Positions 24,565 to 36,394 of a DNA stretch of 64,000 nt are shown one piece after another. Under the pieces are notes generated by a model that saw only the letters and a list, made by a program, of their open reading frames with translations, was not told where the DNA came from and did no database searches. Source of the DNA: Warburgia ugandensis (Eukaryota; Streptophyta; Magnoliopsida; Canellales; Canellaceae); NCBI GenBank assembly GCA_035236585.1, contig CP141130.1, positions 78,687,944 to 78,751,943 on the forward strand, given 5' to 3'. Numbering within the stretch: the first letter of the stretch is position 1; the number at the start of each line of letters is the position of its first letter. A program made the position numbers and the translations under genes.

Positions 24565-27500
24565 TTACTGGTGCTTGACGGGCACAATCCGAAGCGGAAC
24601 TTTCATGTTCACAACCACCCCAAAATTGTCCTCCATGTTCACATCTTCGGGCTTCATCCCATCTGGCAACTCCCAATTAAAGAAGTATACAAGATTGGCA
24701 AGAAGAAGTTCTGTAGACGCAATCGCGAGATGCATACCAGGGCAGCCCCTTCTACCTGCCCCGAAGGGTATGAACTCGAAATTTTGCCCTTTATAATCAA
24801 TCGGGCTATCCAGAAATCTGTCAGGCAAGAATTCCTCTGGGTTCTCCCAAGTCTCCGGGTCTCTTGATATTGCAAAGTTGTTAACGAAAACTCTTGTTTT
24901 GATAGGTATTTCGTATCCTCCAAGCTCGGTTTTTTGAAGTGTTTCACGAGGAATCAATGTTCCAGGGGGATGTACTCTCAGCGACTCCTTTACTACTGCT
25001 TTGAGGTATTGAAATTGGTAAAGATCGGCGTGTCTGACCATATCAGTCTTCCCCATGGTTCCTCTAACTTCATCTTGGATTCTCTTCATAAACTTCCCGT
25101 TTTTTACAAGCTCTGCCATGGTCCATTCCACTACCGTTGCCACATTGTCTGATGCGCCAAACAAGACATTCTACAAACAAGCAGTTAGATTTACTCGTTA
25201 GTTTTGCTTGCGATAACAAGAAATTAACTTCTAATAAGATGGAAGTAAGAGCTTTATTATTAGGACGCAAAATTTTTATGCCAACAGGGCCATCTTGATG
25301 TAGCAAAAGATTGAGCACTACTACTAAGCTAGTTGCTAGGTTGGTCAAATAAACTAGTAAAATTGGTGAACTGCCACTTGGTAGGTGTCTGTTGGAAACT
25401 TGTGGTTTTCTCTAAGTGCAAAAGAGAAAATTTTCTCCGTCATGAACAGAACGCGTAAGTTTCAACAAAGAACTTTCATGTGGAATTCACCCATTTCACT
25501 AGCTTGCTAGTGCCTATATCCTTCTCATTTTCCTTTCAACTAAATTCCTCGCGGGGCTAACGAGGAACTATAGTCTGGTGGCAAAGAAAAACGGATTAGT
25601 GTAGCAGCCAACTGATTTGAGAACCCGCCGTCGTTATCCTATTCAATTTTCCACCTGACTCAGCGTTTCACGTTGAGAATTCAAATGAAGAGATGTTTTA
25701 TCATCTTCAAAATGGAAAACGCTGGCATCCAACACCTTATGCAGTATATCATATGTTAGACATTCTAATGATGGTAAAATTCGTCTATTAACTACAACAA
25801 TGGGTAGTTCTATGATGGATGCACATATTTTCGATAAAGAAATGTTAGGCTATTACCATCCAGAAATTTGAGAAGAGACTACTTATTCAGCGATCCAAAC
25901 CTTTGATCAACTACTGGTTGCTATGGGTTGGCCGTATACCAAGTTCCCTCATTGAATGTCCTTGTGCCTAGTAACGTTTGATGAGAATGTAGGTCACGCC
26001 CTGTTCATTTCCTGATCTTCATCTAAGACCCGAAAATAGATAGGCTACAAACATTTGCACAGAGTTTAATTATGTGAATAGCCCTTAGCAGAACGGTTTA
26101 GGAAATAAATATAATTTGAATCTTGACGATTTGACTCAACTCCAAGTAACTCAACTTGGTAGCAAATCGAGTCAACATATAGTTTTCAATTCCAGCCCTA
26201 TTTTTTATGCACGGTGAGAACTTGTTTAATAGATTTATGCCTTTTATCATGTTTAAAATGGCTTACATAGGTTAGAGATCAAATTTATTAGATGCTTTTA
26301 GCCTATGTTTTCATGAGCTGAAAATAGTGACCATCTTATTTTTCTTAATTTTTTTGAAGGTACAAAACCAATAGTCAGCTTCATTCAAATGCATTAATTT
26401 CCAATGGTTACCTATTTTTTATAAAGATGAACATGATAAATAGCTTAGATCCAGGAAACCAATCATTATGTACAAAAAAGAAAAAAGGGCGTGGACTTCT
26501 GACACCAAGAGCGTGTAGATGCACTGGGACTCGGAACAAAACATTTAAAGTTGGGTGGAGTTGAACACAGGACCAAGACCTCTAGGAATGAATGCAGCTA
26601 CCTGATATATCATATGTTAGACATTCAAAATCTTTGTAGTCTCCAATCAGCAGTACGAGTTAAACTACAGCAAAAAGAAAGGAAAGAGAGGATGCGTGAG
26701 ATTACCATGAGAACAGCCTTGATGTTTTCTCTGGTAAGATTCATATCCTTCTTCACTTTTAGTAAAACATCAACGAAGTATTCTTCCCCTTGGTTAGCCC
26801 TATTGGGATCCTCATGCTCCCTTATAACGCTCTCATAAAACGCATCCAAATCCCTGAAAACCTTGTCAAGCTTCGCATGCTTACCCTTAAGCACATCAAG
26901 CCACCACAACCAAGGGAACAAATCTTGAATGAAGCTCCCACTGAAAAGCTCCCCAGCTTCATGGAGAACATGTTTAAGATGTTTCTCCTGATCCTGGTAA
27001 CATTTCCCGAAAGCCATTCTGCAAATTAAGTTGGTTGAGAAACTAAGCAATAACTCACTAATATTAACAGCTTCAGAGGCAGCTGCTGATCTGTTCAATG
27101 ATTCGAGCATTGTCCCAAGTTCTTTTTCCCTTAAAGGACTAGTATTCAGAATCCTGTTGTGGCCAAGTAGCTCCTGAACAGCGCATTTACGCATCTCTTT
27201 CCAATTTTGGCCATACGGAGAGAAAGACATGTCTAAGAAGTTATATGAGAGTTTTCTCTGGGGAGTTAATTGATCTGAGCGGCTGCACACTATAACATCC
27301 TGGGTCTTCAGTGCTTCTTTTGCCATTTTGGCCGAAGAAAGGATTATGGTGGGAGCATTGCCGAGTTGGAGATACATGATTGGACCATATTTTTTGGACA
27401 GAGATTGTGCGGATCGATGAGTGAAGTTATCAAGCTGGTGCAGATTGCCAAGGATTGGAAGTCGACGTGGGCCTGGAGGCAGCTTGGATGGTTTCCTCCA

Positions 27501-27587
27501 CTTGTAAATGGAACACAAGAGAGGAATGAGTGAAAGTATCAGTGCAAGGAAAGGAAACAATGAGGGCAGCAAATTGTCAAGAGCCAT
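24565..27587 (-). CDS. Cytochrome P450, CYP71 family (CYP71B-like), two exons, intact
   Basis: This is a microsomal P450 monooxygenase, expected to sit in the ER membrane and take electrons from P450 reductase; the substrate cannot be told. Exon 1 is 27587-26706 (294 codons, donor GTAATC) and exon 2 is 25170-24565 (acceptor TTTGTAG), with a phase-0 intron of 1535 bp. This gives 495 residues, normal for CYP71. Residues 1-27 form the membrane anchor, and PPGP is at 37-40. The C-helix WKEMRK, the ExxR motif ESLR (356-359), PDRF (410-413) and the heme loop FGAGRRGCPG (430-439, Cys437) are all present. The I-helix reads FGASDNVAT, so the usual threonine after Asp302 is Asn303. The start at 27587 is chosen because the anchor begins there and a TATA box lies 54-61 bases upstream, so the longer open frame to 27662 is untranslated leader. 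A broken paralogue lies at 18010, and a copy of the first 18 codons at 38402. Sequence-based assignment to CYP71 is firm; to B-like it is moderate. Confidence 0.95.
25171..26705 (-). other. Intron of the P450 gene
   Basis: It sits at the position conserved in CYP71-type genes, after KAVLM and before the I-helix. GT and AG ends are visible. A 20-bp word (ATATCATATGTTAGACATTC) occurs twice within it, near 25744 and 26609. No transposon or ORF stands out. Confidence 0.85.
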
Positions 27588-27640
27588 TTGCGTTTTACGG
27601 ATAAATCTTTTGCTGTGAAGAGATGAGACCGTGTTTCTTC

Positions 27641-27648
27641 TTAAATAG
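27641..27648 (-). promoter_or_regulatory. TATA box of the P450 gene
   Basis: CTATTTAA on the minus strand lies 54-61 bases upstream of the ATG, which predicts a leader of roughly 25-35 nt. The same box is kept in the duplicate promoter (about 38510-38520). Confidence 0.6.
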
Positions 27649-27732
27649 CCCCCTTTTGTCATTTTCTTTTGCTCCTTCCGTACACAAATGTTTTTATTTA
27701 TTCTTTCATGCTAGGAAAACATTTCTTACTTT

Positions 27733-28609
27733 GAGCACTGTATAATTCGTCTGCCGAACATGAGTCGTGTAACACGACTAATTAAATAGAAAATAAATAA
27801 TATAGAATTGTTTTAGAAGAACCTGGTCCTATATCTGCCCGTATTTGTCCCGTCCCTTATGCTGATTCATGTTGTGATATAGAACCGTCCTATATTACAA
27901 GAGTATAGGACGGTTCTTCTGAAACCGTCCTATATTATTTATTTTCTATTTACTTAGTTGTGTTACACGAGTTATACCATGTCGACTCATTTAATAATTG
28001 TGCCGTGTTCGGGTAACGAATTCTTGACACAATTATTAAGTAAGTTGTGTTCGTGTCGACCCATAACTCTAACGTGTCGTGTTCGTATCCACACAAACAC
28101 GATCTGTCAACCCGAATTGCTAGGCCTAATGAATGCTTAGATCTCTACCAAATAGCATTCATTTATATAGATCTTGGTTTTTTGTTTTCTATTAATAACT
28201 AACACACGCAGCCCACAACGTGGACACGTTTTTTTTGGTAGGCTGTCACAAATTAAGAAAGTCTTTTTTTATGAGAAATAAAGGATAAGACAGCTCATAA
28301 ATTGTCTACGTGTGGATGCTGCTTGTGCAGCTAGCATTTTTCTTCGGTTACTTTATGTCAGCAAACGTGTAGTGCAGCTATTTCTACCATCTTTCTTAGG
28401 TATGCTTGTTTTGAAGTTCCACTTGTTTATATGTTTCATATCGGTATTTTGCCCTTTGGCCTGACATTAAATTTAGGAGTGTTTGTGAGTGATTTACATA
28501 ATAATTTTGCTTGTAAAAAAATTTTTATCTTAATTTTGTGTATCATATAATAGTTTGACCAAAAAATTAAAAGAAACAACATGTTCGGGAGACGAATTAT
28601 ACAGTGCTC
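27733..28609. mobile_element. Inverted-repeat DNA element (MITE-like) in the P450 promoter
   Basis: Arms of 30 bp (GAGCACTGTATAATTCGTCT at 27733, and its complement ending at 28609) match at 29 of 30 positions and bound 877 bp without transposase. It begins 146 bases upstream of the P450 ATG. I could not establish a target duplication. Its duplicate is 38601-39493. Confidence 0.65.
27763..27975. repeat. Nested foldback with CACTA-like GGACGGTT repeats
   Basis: Arms of about 70 bp (GTGTAACACGAC, then TAAATAGAAAATAAATAATA) are inverted around a core holding paired CCGTCCTATA and TATAGGACGGTT words. Such paired 10-mers resemble CACTA subterminal repeats. The duplicate at 38630-38860 has one extra repeat word. 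Confidence 0.6.
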
Positions 28610-28686
28610 AAGTGGGCATGTTAGTCACTTGGACTTCTTCGTCAGATCATTCAATACTTCGTTTGGTTGTTTAATTAAGCGGCTCA

Positions 28687-30558
28687 TGTTAATTGCTTAA
28701 TTTTGGCTAAAAGACCCCTAGTTTAGCATTCAATTAGATTATCTAATCGTCCAAATTTCAAATTTTAGCTTGATTAACCATCTAGACCTTAATCAACGGT
28801 TAGATGATCATTCGAGCTTATTAAAGGATTAATGAACGGTTTGATTATTCTAATTTAGCATTTTATTTTGCAGATCAACTAAAAGAAATTGGATGGCTCA
28901 GATTTAATCTCAATGGTGCAGATAAAAAAGGCAAGAGTCCTAATCAACAAGGAGTCCTAAGTGAAAGAGTTCTAGTTTGAAGAAGATTCCAAAAAGGGAT
29001 GGAGTTCTAATTGGAAAAGGAGAAAGTTTCCCCATAGAATTCTAACTCTTCAAGGATAGAAGATAAGGAAGGAAATGGAGAAAAACAAGGAAGGGCAAGG
29101 CTATAAAGAGGAAGCCGTATGAGGGAGAGTGGAAGTTTTGGGTTGTCTTCTTTGCAGCCCATTTTATTCATCGTTTTTCTTTCCTTGCCCAGTCTTTTGT
29201 TTTCAATCGTTACGTATTTCTCTCCTCCATCACGCACCTATCTCTCTCAATCACTTGTTTTCCTCTCCCTCTCATTTTCTCCCCATCTACCCAGTCCAGC
29301 ACCAAGCCAGGTCTGCAGCTCAGTCAGGCTGCCCCATCATCATCACCATTGCACTAGACCTCCATACTTCTCCATCACACCCAACACCCAAATTCCTGGA
29401 CGCCTACTCAGCAGGCGTCGTTTTCTTCTACTCAGACCACCCAGTTTTTACCGCATCAGCCCCCTTCTTCTCTTTCTCTTTACCCTCTCTCTTTTCCACC
29501 TCGCATGCACTTTCTCTCATCTCTACCCAGACTTCATTCGCCTCACTAAACCCCTTCTTTCTGCACCTTTTCTTCTTCATTTCGTTTTCTTCACCTGAAG
29601 GCACTAGCCTCCTTTCTCCTCCCGTCTGAAACCCACAGTATCATCCCTGACCTCTAAGCAGTGCAACACCTAGAACTCAGAGACGCCACGCCAAAGCCAA
29701 ATTGTTCCTGGGACACACCTCTTCCAACCAGTCCAGCATAGCCCAGATCTCTGTTGCCCTCCTCTGCGCACCATCGTGTCCACCGGCCAAGAGCAAGCCA
29801 AAGGAACCCCGACGTGCAACGCCCATCTCCAAGCAGACGACGTCCAGGCACATCTACTACCAGATTTTCACCAACCAGGAGCAAGCCCCAGTCCAGATCA
29901 AATCCAGCACCACCGGGCCAGCATAGGCATGAACCCAGAAATTGGAAGACGCCTAGAGACGTAGATAGTCGGCTCCAGCGTTTTTCTCTTCACCGGACGT
30001 CTCGGAGAAGGAAACCCGAACTGGGTTTCCTCCCGCATTGCTGCCATTTTCCCCCCTCTCTCCACCGAATCCATCTTCTCCACAGGCCATCCCCTTCATT
30101 GGGTTTTCTTGGTTTTTGTTAAAAACCAGAGTTTGAACAAAATGATGGTTTTGCCCTTCATCTTTAAATGAAATGACAATTCTGTTCAATTCCAGTAATG
30201 ACATCTATGTCGCTTGTTTAATGACATCTGTATCCCCATTTTATTTACATCTGTGTCCTTGTTCTATTTAAGCTTTATTTTACCCATCTTTTGACATTGT
30301 TATCCAGGGACAATGCCATCCAAGGACAGTGTGATTCAAGGACTTTTGATTACTTTTATGTTGTTCTCTGAAATTGAAAGTTATTTAAAGTGCATCAATT
30401 GAATAAATCTGAATGATTATACTAGTTTTGTTCTTCTCATCAAATTTCAAGTAATTAAATTTTATTAAAAACTCCAATTAAAACGAGTCCCTGTGGGTTC
30501 GACCCGTATTTGCATAGCTATACTACAATAGCCCGTGCACTTGTGGAAAACATCAACA
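28687..30558 (+). repeat. Athila 5' LTR
   Basis: 1872 bp, TGTTAATTGC to CATCAACA, preceded by GCTCA. It is exactly the same length as the copy at 39571-41442. The ORFs of 159 and 166 codons within it lie in low-complexity CT-rich DNA and are not genes. Confidence 0.92.
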
Positions 30559-30564
30559 AGTTTT

Positions 30565-30582
30565 TGGCGCCGTTGCCGGGGA
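30565..30582 (+). other. Athila primer-binding site (Asp tRNA)
   Basis: TGGCGCCGTTGCCGGGGA is the complement of the 3' end of plant tRNA-Asp(GTC). It lies six bases after the LTR, as in Athila elements. Confidence 0.92.
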
Positions 30583-31704
30583 CTTGCAAAGGAGTTTTTA
30601 TAAAGTTTAATTAAAAAATCCAAAAAAATCCAAAAAAATCCAAAAAAATAAAAAATATTAGGAATTGCATTTTAGGTGCATTTTTCAACTTTGTTTTAGT
30701 GCATGACCACCTAATTTCCTAAAACTGGTACTTATTTCTATTTTTCTTTTTCAGGAAAACAAGAAAGGAGAGGAAATTGGCAAGTAAATCTTCATCAACA
30801 TGAAATTTTCCTTGCTTTCCTAGATTAGGATTTTTTTTTTCTTTTGAGTGAAGCTTGTAGTGAGGACCCTTGTAAACTGCACTTTCTATTTTCATTTTAA
30901 AGGGTTGTATAATACAAGGCAAGTGTGGGAAAAGGTGGCCCACACTTGATCTTCATCAGAAACCCCACTGTAAGTCTCCTCACTCATTTAAATTCCTAGA
31001 TTAGGGTTTGCATTTAGAGTAAATTTGCATTGTTTGGTAGTATAAATCATATAGATAACATCCTCTTATAAATTGTGCATTTTTAGGTTGCATTAGTTTA
31101 TTGCTTTTATTTGCATCTTAGGACACGGTTAATGCTTTAATGTGATATATTTGCTGATCGAATTGCCATGGAGTGTGGAATTAATTAGTAAGGGCACCCT
31201 ACCCCCATAAGATCAAGGGTGAATTTCATCACCACTCCTTGGCCCACCTAGGATAATCACCTTAAGCGCGTTACCCTAGCCTTCAATTCAAATTAAAATC
31301 AATCAGAAGAGACCTATAGAGCTGTCACATGCTTGTAGGACCCTCTTACTAAGACTCGATTTATTGTCACTCTAGTAGCTTTGGAGCACTGTGGTTATTG
31401 AGGGTTGTCTAATAGAGCCTCGCTCTTCCCTCACCTCCTGTTGACATTTGTGAGGTCTAAATGCCTCCTTACACGAGGGTTGTATTAACCACCTTGCGAA
31501 GAACTCAACTAGTCAGCAATAATCAAGTTTGAAGGAGAGGAGGAGCACTAGATTAGGCTAATTAAAAGCATTGGCCCCACACATATTCAAGAAAATCAAT
31601 ATATTGCTTATTAGCCTAAGGTGTTTGACTGTGCCTTTTTGCTTGCATCACATAGAGTTAGAGTTAGCATTTAGAAGTAGGATATTTTAGATTAGGAATA
31701 GTTC
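30583..31704 (+). other. Athila leader, non-coding
   Basis: Untranslated region between the primer site and gag. It starts with AAAAATCC repeats and has no ORF of note. Confidence 0.7.
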
Positions 31705-34700
31705 ATGCAAGGGCGTCGATCTCAGAACCCTGAGCTATTACCGTTAAACCCAGAGATTCAACGCATCCAAAACCAAGGGGAAAGAAACCTAGTTCCTATC
31801 CCTATGGCTGAACCACCAATAGAGATGGAGCGCAAGACTATTAGAGATTTTTATGCGTCGCTCCAACTTAATACCCCCTCCTGCATAGCATTACCTCCAA
31901 CTGATGCTGACCACTTTGAGTTAAAGCCGGGAGTAATTCAGTTACTCCCCACTTTTTATGGTCGAGACTGAGAAGACCCGTATCTACATATCAAGGAGTT
32001 CCTTGATATTTGCGCCACATTTAGGTTCCAAAATGTTTTGGATGATTCAATTAGGTTAAGGTTATTCCCGTTCTCACTTAAGGATAAAGCCAAGTCATGG
32101 CTTAATTCCTTGGAGGTAGGTTCTATACATACATGGGACCAATTGTCTAAGAAGTTTTTGAATAAGTTCTTCCCCGTTCACAAAACAAATGCCCTGCGTC
32201 GTGAAATTATAAATTTCCAACAAAGGGATGATGAACAATATTATGAATGTTGGGAACGGTGGATTGAACTGCTGCAGAAATGCCCTCACCATGGATTTAA
32301 GAAATGGCAGCAAGTTCAATACTTCTATGAGGCGTTAACACCTCAAAATAGACAAATGATAGATGCAGCAAGTGGAGGGACCCTCATGTTAAAAGATGAA
32401 AGTGAGGCTTGGGAATTCTTTCAAACTGTAGCAGATAATTCTCAACAATGGGATTATTCAAATAGGAGAGAAAGAACTAACTAACCCACTAAGAAAGGAG
32501 GGATCTACAAGAAAGGAGCACATACTGATCTATCTGATAAGCTCGACTCTGTTTCTCAAAAATTAGATGGAAGAATGGACAAGCTTGAAACGATGTTTCA
32601 ATCTTTCATAGCTGTTACATTATCTCAAAAACCCCCACAAGAGGTATGTGCTACTTGTTCTAGTCCAGCCCATTTAACCTCTGAGTATCCATCTAATAAA
32701 GCATTCCCTGAATATCTTGTAGACCAAGCGAATGCATTGAATGCATATCGCCAACCTAGCGACAACTCATATTCTGAGACCTACAACCCTGGATGGGCTA
32801 GGCATCCCAATCTATCTTGGTCAAAGAATCACCAAAAAGGGGGACCATCTGGGAATCCCCCTGTTCAAGACTTTTCTCTTAGAACTACAGTTCCCCATCT
32901 GCCACCTGGCTTTCAACAACCTCTACAACAAAAGAAACCATATTTAGAGGAAAACATCCACACCAGAATGGATCAATGTGCAAAAGATAATGATTACACT
33001 AGAAAAGCCTTACACCAATTGCAAAATGAAAGTAGACAGTCAGCAAATGTCAACTCTCAAGCCATCGCTAAGTTAGAGGCGCAAATAAGCCAATTGTGTG
33101 CTGAATTACATAATAGAGGCAAGGGTCAATTTCATAGTCAACCCATTCCTAACCCTAACGGTCAATTCGAGATAGGGTCAAGTTCTCAAAACCATAACCC
33201 TCATGAGCATGCCAAGTCCATAATCACCCTTAGGAATGGTAGTCAAATTGATAACAAAGAAGGGCAGGCCACGAAAAATGTTGAGGAAAAAGAGGCAACA
33301 AAAATATAGGAAAAAGAGAAAATACAAAACAACCCTGTAGAACCTATAGTGGAGGCACCATATGTGCTTAAGGCCCCTTTTCCCCAATTATTGAATAAAG
33401 CTAGGAAGAGATCAAACTTCAATGAGTTAATGGAAGTATTTAAACATGTACAAATCAATATACCATTGCTCAATGCAATTAAAGACATCCTGGCCTATGC
33501 TAAATTCTTAAAAGAGCTTTGCACAACAAAGCGAAAGCTTAATGTGCAAAACAAAGCCTTCCTCACCGAACAAGTGAGCTCTTTGATTCAACACGAGACC
33601 CCACCAAAGTTTAGAGACCCAGGATGTCCTACAATCACTTGTGTCATTGGAGATCATGTCATAGACAGGGCACTTCTTGACTTAGGGGCTAGTGTTAATT
33701 TGTTGCCATACTCTGTTTATGAGCAACTAAAACTCAGTGAGTTGAAACCAACCACTACCACACTGCAATTAGCTGATAGATCTATCAAGATACCTCGTGG
33801 TTTGGTTGAAGATGTCTTGATACAGGTGGATAAGTTTTATTACCCTGTTGATTTCATCGTGCTAGACACCCAACCTGTATCAGACCCTGGTAGTCAAATC
33901 CCAGTCATCCTTGGGCATCCATTCTTGGCAACGTCCAACGCCATTATTAACTGTAGGAATGGTGTAATGAAACTCTCATTCAGCAACATGAAGGTTAAGC
34001 TTAATATTTTTAATGCCGATCAGCAACATTTAGACCTCGATGATCCTTGTGATGTCAACTTAATTGAGAGTCTAATTAATGAGAGTCATTCACCATTATC
34101 CATCTCAGACCCACTAGAGGCTTGTCTCATGCACTTTAATGGAGAATTTGATATAGACAAGTCTATTGAGGAGGTGAACAATCTTTTAGATGTTGCACCA
34201 CTCATGGATACCTCTAAGTGGGGTCCTTATGTGGAACCACTCCCACCATCTAAATCTGTCCCCATACCCTCAATAGAGCACGCACTGCCTCTGGACCTAA
34301 AACCCTTGCCTGATAACTTGAAATATTCATATTTAGGTCCAGATGAAACCTTACCTGTGATAATAGCATCAGACTTAGATAAAGAACAGGAGGGTAAGCT
34401 TTTAGATGTTCTTAAAGAACATAAAACTGCTCTAGGGTGGACAATAGCAGACATAAAAGGGATAAGTCCAGCCTTATGCATGCATAGGAAACATCTAGAA
34501 GAAACTGCAAAACCTTCTAGGGAGACTCAAAGGCGACTAAACCCCCACATGAAGGACGTGGTTAGAGATGAAGTCCTAAAACTCTTAGACGTTGGCGTCA
34601 TATATCCTATCTCTGATAGTACTTGGGTAAGCCCCGTTCAGGTTGTACCTAAGAAATCTGGGATCACAGTAGTAAAAAATGAGGATAACGAGCTAGTCCC

Positions 34701-36394
34701 CACCCGCATGACCACTGGGTGGAGAGTTTGTATTGACTATCGAAAGTTGAACACGGTCACGAGGAAAGATCATTTTCCTCTACCATTCATTGACCAAATG
34801 CTTGAAAGGTTAGTCGGACATAGCTATTATTGTTTTCTGGATGGATATTCCGGTTATAACCAAATTCCTATAGCACCAGAGGATCAGGAGAAGACCACCT
34901 TCACCTGCCCTTTTGGAACTTTCGCATATAGACATATGCCTTTTGGGCTTTGTAACGCTCCAGCTACATTTCAAAGGTGTATGTTGAGCATTTTCTCAGA
35001 CATGGTAGAAAGATTCCTTGAGGTGTTCATGGATGACTTCTCAGTATTTGGGTCATCATTTGATGAGTGCTTGCACCACTTGAAGTTAGTCCTTGTAAGG
35101 TGTCAGGAGAAGAATCTGGTCTTAAATTAGGAAAAGTGTCATTTTATGGTACGGAGTGGGATAGTATTAGGCCACATAATATCACCCAATGGGATAGAAG
35201 TGGATAAGGCAAAAGTGGATTTAATAGCCAACCTTCCTCCACCAAGGACGGTCAAAGAAATTCGCTCCTTTTTAGGACATGCTGGCTTTTACAGGCGATT
35301 CATCAAAGATTTTAGCAAAATTGCAAAGCCCCTTTGTAATTTACTTACAAAGGAGGCCACTTTTGACTTTGATGCTAACTGTAAGAAGGCATTTGAGTGA
35401 CTCAAGGCTGAATTGACTTCTGCACCTATTATTTAACCACCAGATTGGAACACACCATTTGAAATAATGTGTGATGCGTCGGATTATGCCATTGGAGCTG
35501 TTTTGAGGTAGCGCATTGATAAACTTCCCCATGCGATATATTATGCTAGTAAAACACTAAATGATGCACAACTCAACTATTCCACCACTAAGAAAGAGTT
35601 GTTAGCTGTAGTGTTTGCTTTGGATAAGTTTAGATCTTACCTGTTAGGGTCTAAAGTTATAGTACATTCGGATCATGCAGCTTTAAAATACCTCCTTTCT
35701 AAAAAGGATGCCAAACTTAGGTTGATCCGTTGAATACTACTGCTACAAGAATTTGACTTAGAAATTCGAGACAAGAAAGGTTCAGAAAATGTCGTAGCAG
35801 ACCACTTATCCAGATTGGTAGTAGAGCACACTAGCGATCAAGGGCCTATAACTGAGTCATTCCCAGATGAACAGTTATTGCATGTCTCCCAATTACCTTG
35901 GTATGGAGATATTGTTAATTATCTTGTAACAGGACAAATGCCTAATCATTGGACCACACAAGATAAAAAGAGGTTTTTAACCGAGGTTAGATATTTTACT
36001 TGGGATGACCCGTACTTATTCAAGTACTGTCCTGACCAAGTAATAAGGAGATGCATACCCGATAGTGAACATAATCAAATCATCTCCTTATGTCATGATC
36101 ATGCATGTGGGGGCCATTTCAGCTCTAAAAAGACAGCTGCAAAAATTTTGCAGTGTGGATTTTATTGGCCTACCATATTCAAGGATGCCCATGCTTACTG
36201 CAAAGCATGTGCACGGTGTCAAAGGTTAGGAAGTTTAGGAAGAAGACATATGATGCCCTTAAACCAAATCCTTGGGGCATAGATTTTATGGGACCTTTTC
36301 CTAATTCTTTTGGAAATCTGTACATCCTAGTGGGAGTGGACTATGTGTCCAAGTGGGTGGAGGCTATACCATGCAAAACCAATGACCACAAGGT

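Larger units (their letters stand above)
23725..28678. other. P450-bearing DNA block lodged in the LINE, bounded by TTAATTAA
   Basis: LINE coding sequence stops at TTAATTAA (23725-23732). Another TTAATTAA lies at 28671-28678. The LINE resumes after the Athila element at 41448. Deleting the block and the Athila insertion would bring the LINE words GIKVMS and IKDMHERV together in one frame, with about 85-90 residues of the usual RT missing between them. The block contains the complete intron-bearing P450, its promoter and its downstream repeat, so it moved or was joined as DNA, not through RNA. No terminal inverted repeats are visible at its edges. Confidence 0.6.
27533..30558. repeat. Direct repeat D1: P450 5' end, promoter and Athila 5' LTR
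   Basis: It matches 38401-41442 at about 97-98% by eye. The match begins inside P450 exon 1 (codon 18) and ends exactly at the LTR edge. It therefore covers host gene, promoter, MITE and LTR together, and is not an LTR pair alone. Confidence 0.93.
28687..36394 (+). mobile_element. Athila-type Ty3/gypsy fossil, 5' LTR to integrase, cut short by another LTR
   Basis: Parts in order are the 5' LTR (28687-30558), the Asp-tRNA primer site (30565-30582), a non-coding leader, gag (about 31705-33310) and then protease, reverse transcriptase, RNase H and the first part of integrase (about 33350-36394). Gag has the Athila style (FPFSLKDKAKSWL, CWERW, MIDAASGG). The RT has YRKLNTVTRKDHFPLPF and FMDDFSVF. 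The integrase has the HHCC-like CKACARCQ. The target duplication is GCTCA (28682-28686, with its partner at 41443). The element is broken in about six to eight places and lacks its 3' half, because sequence changes to an unrelated LTR at 36395. It is moderately young, since much of the frame is still readable. Confidence 0.93.

Noticed and set aside
26625-27662. P450 start codon at 27662
   Set aside because: That frame extends upstream through the TATA box and predicted leader. The hydrophobic anchor begins at the ATG at 27587.
29119-29629. ORFs of 159 and 166 codons (and their copies at 40003-40513)
   Set aside because: They lie wholly inside the Athila LTRs, in CT-rich low-complexity DNA, overlap each other in two frames and resemble no protein.
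30484-30582. tRNA-like words (GGTTCGACCC and the Asp-tRNA complement)
   Set aside because: They form the LTR end and the primer-binding site. No acceptor stem, anticodon arm or cloverleaf can be drawn.
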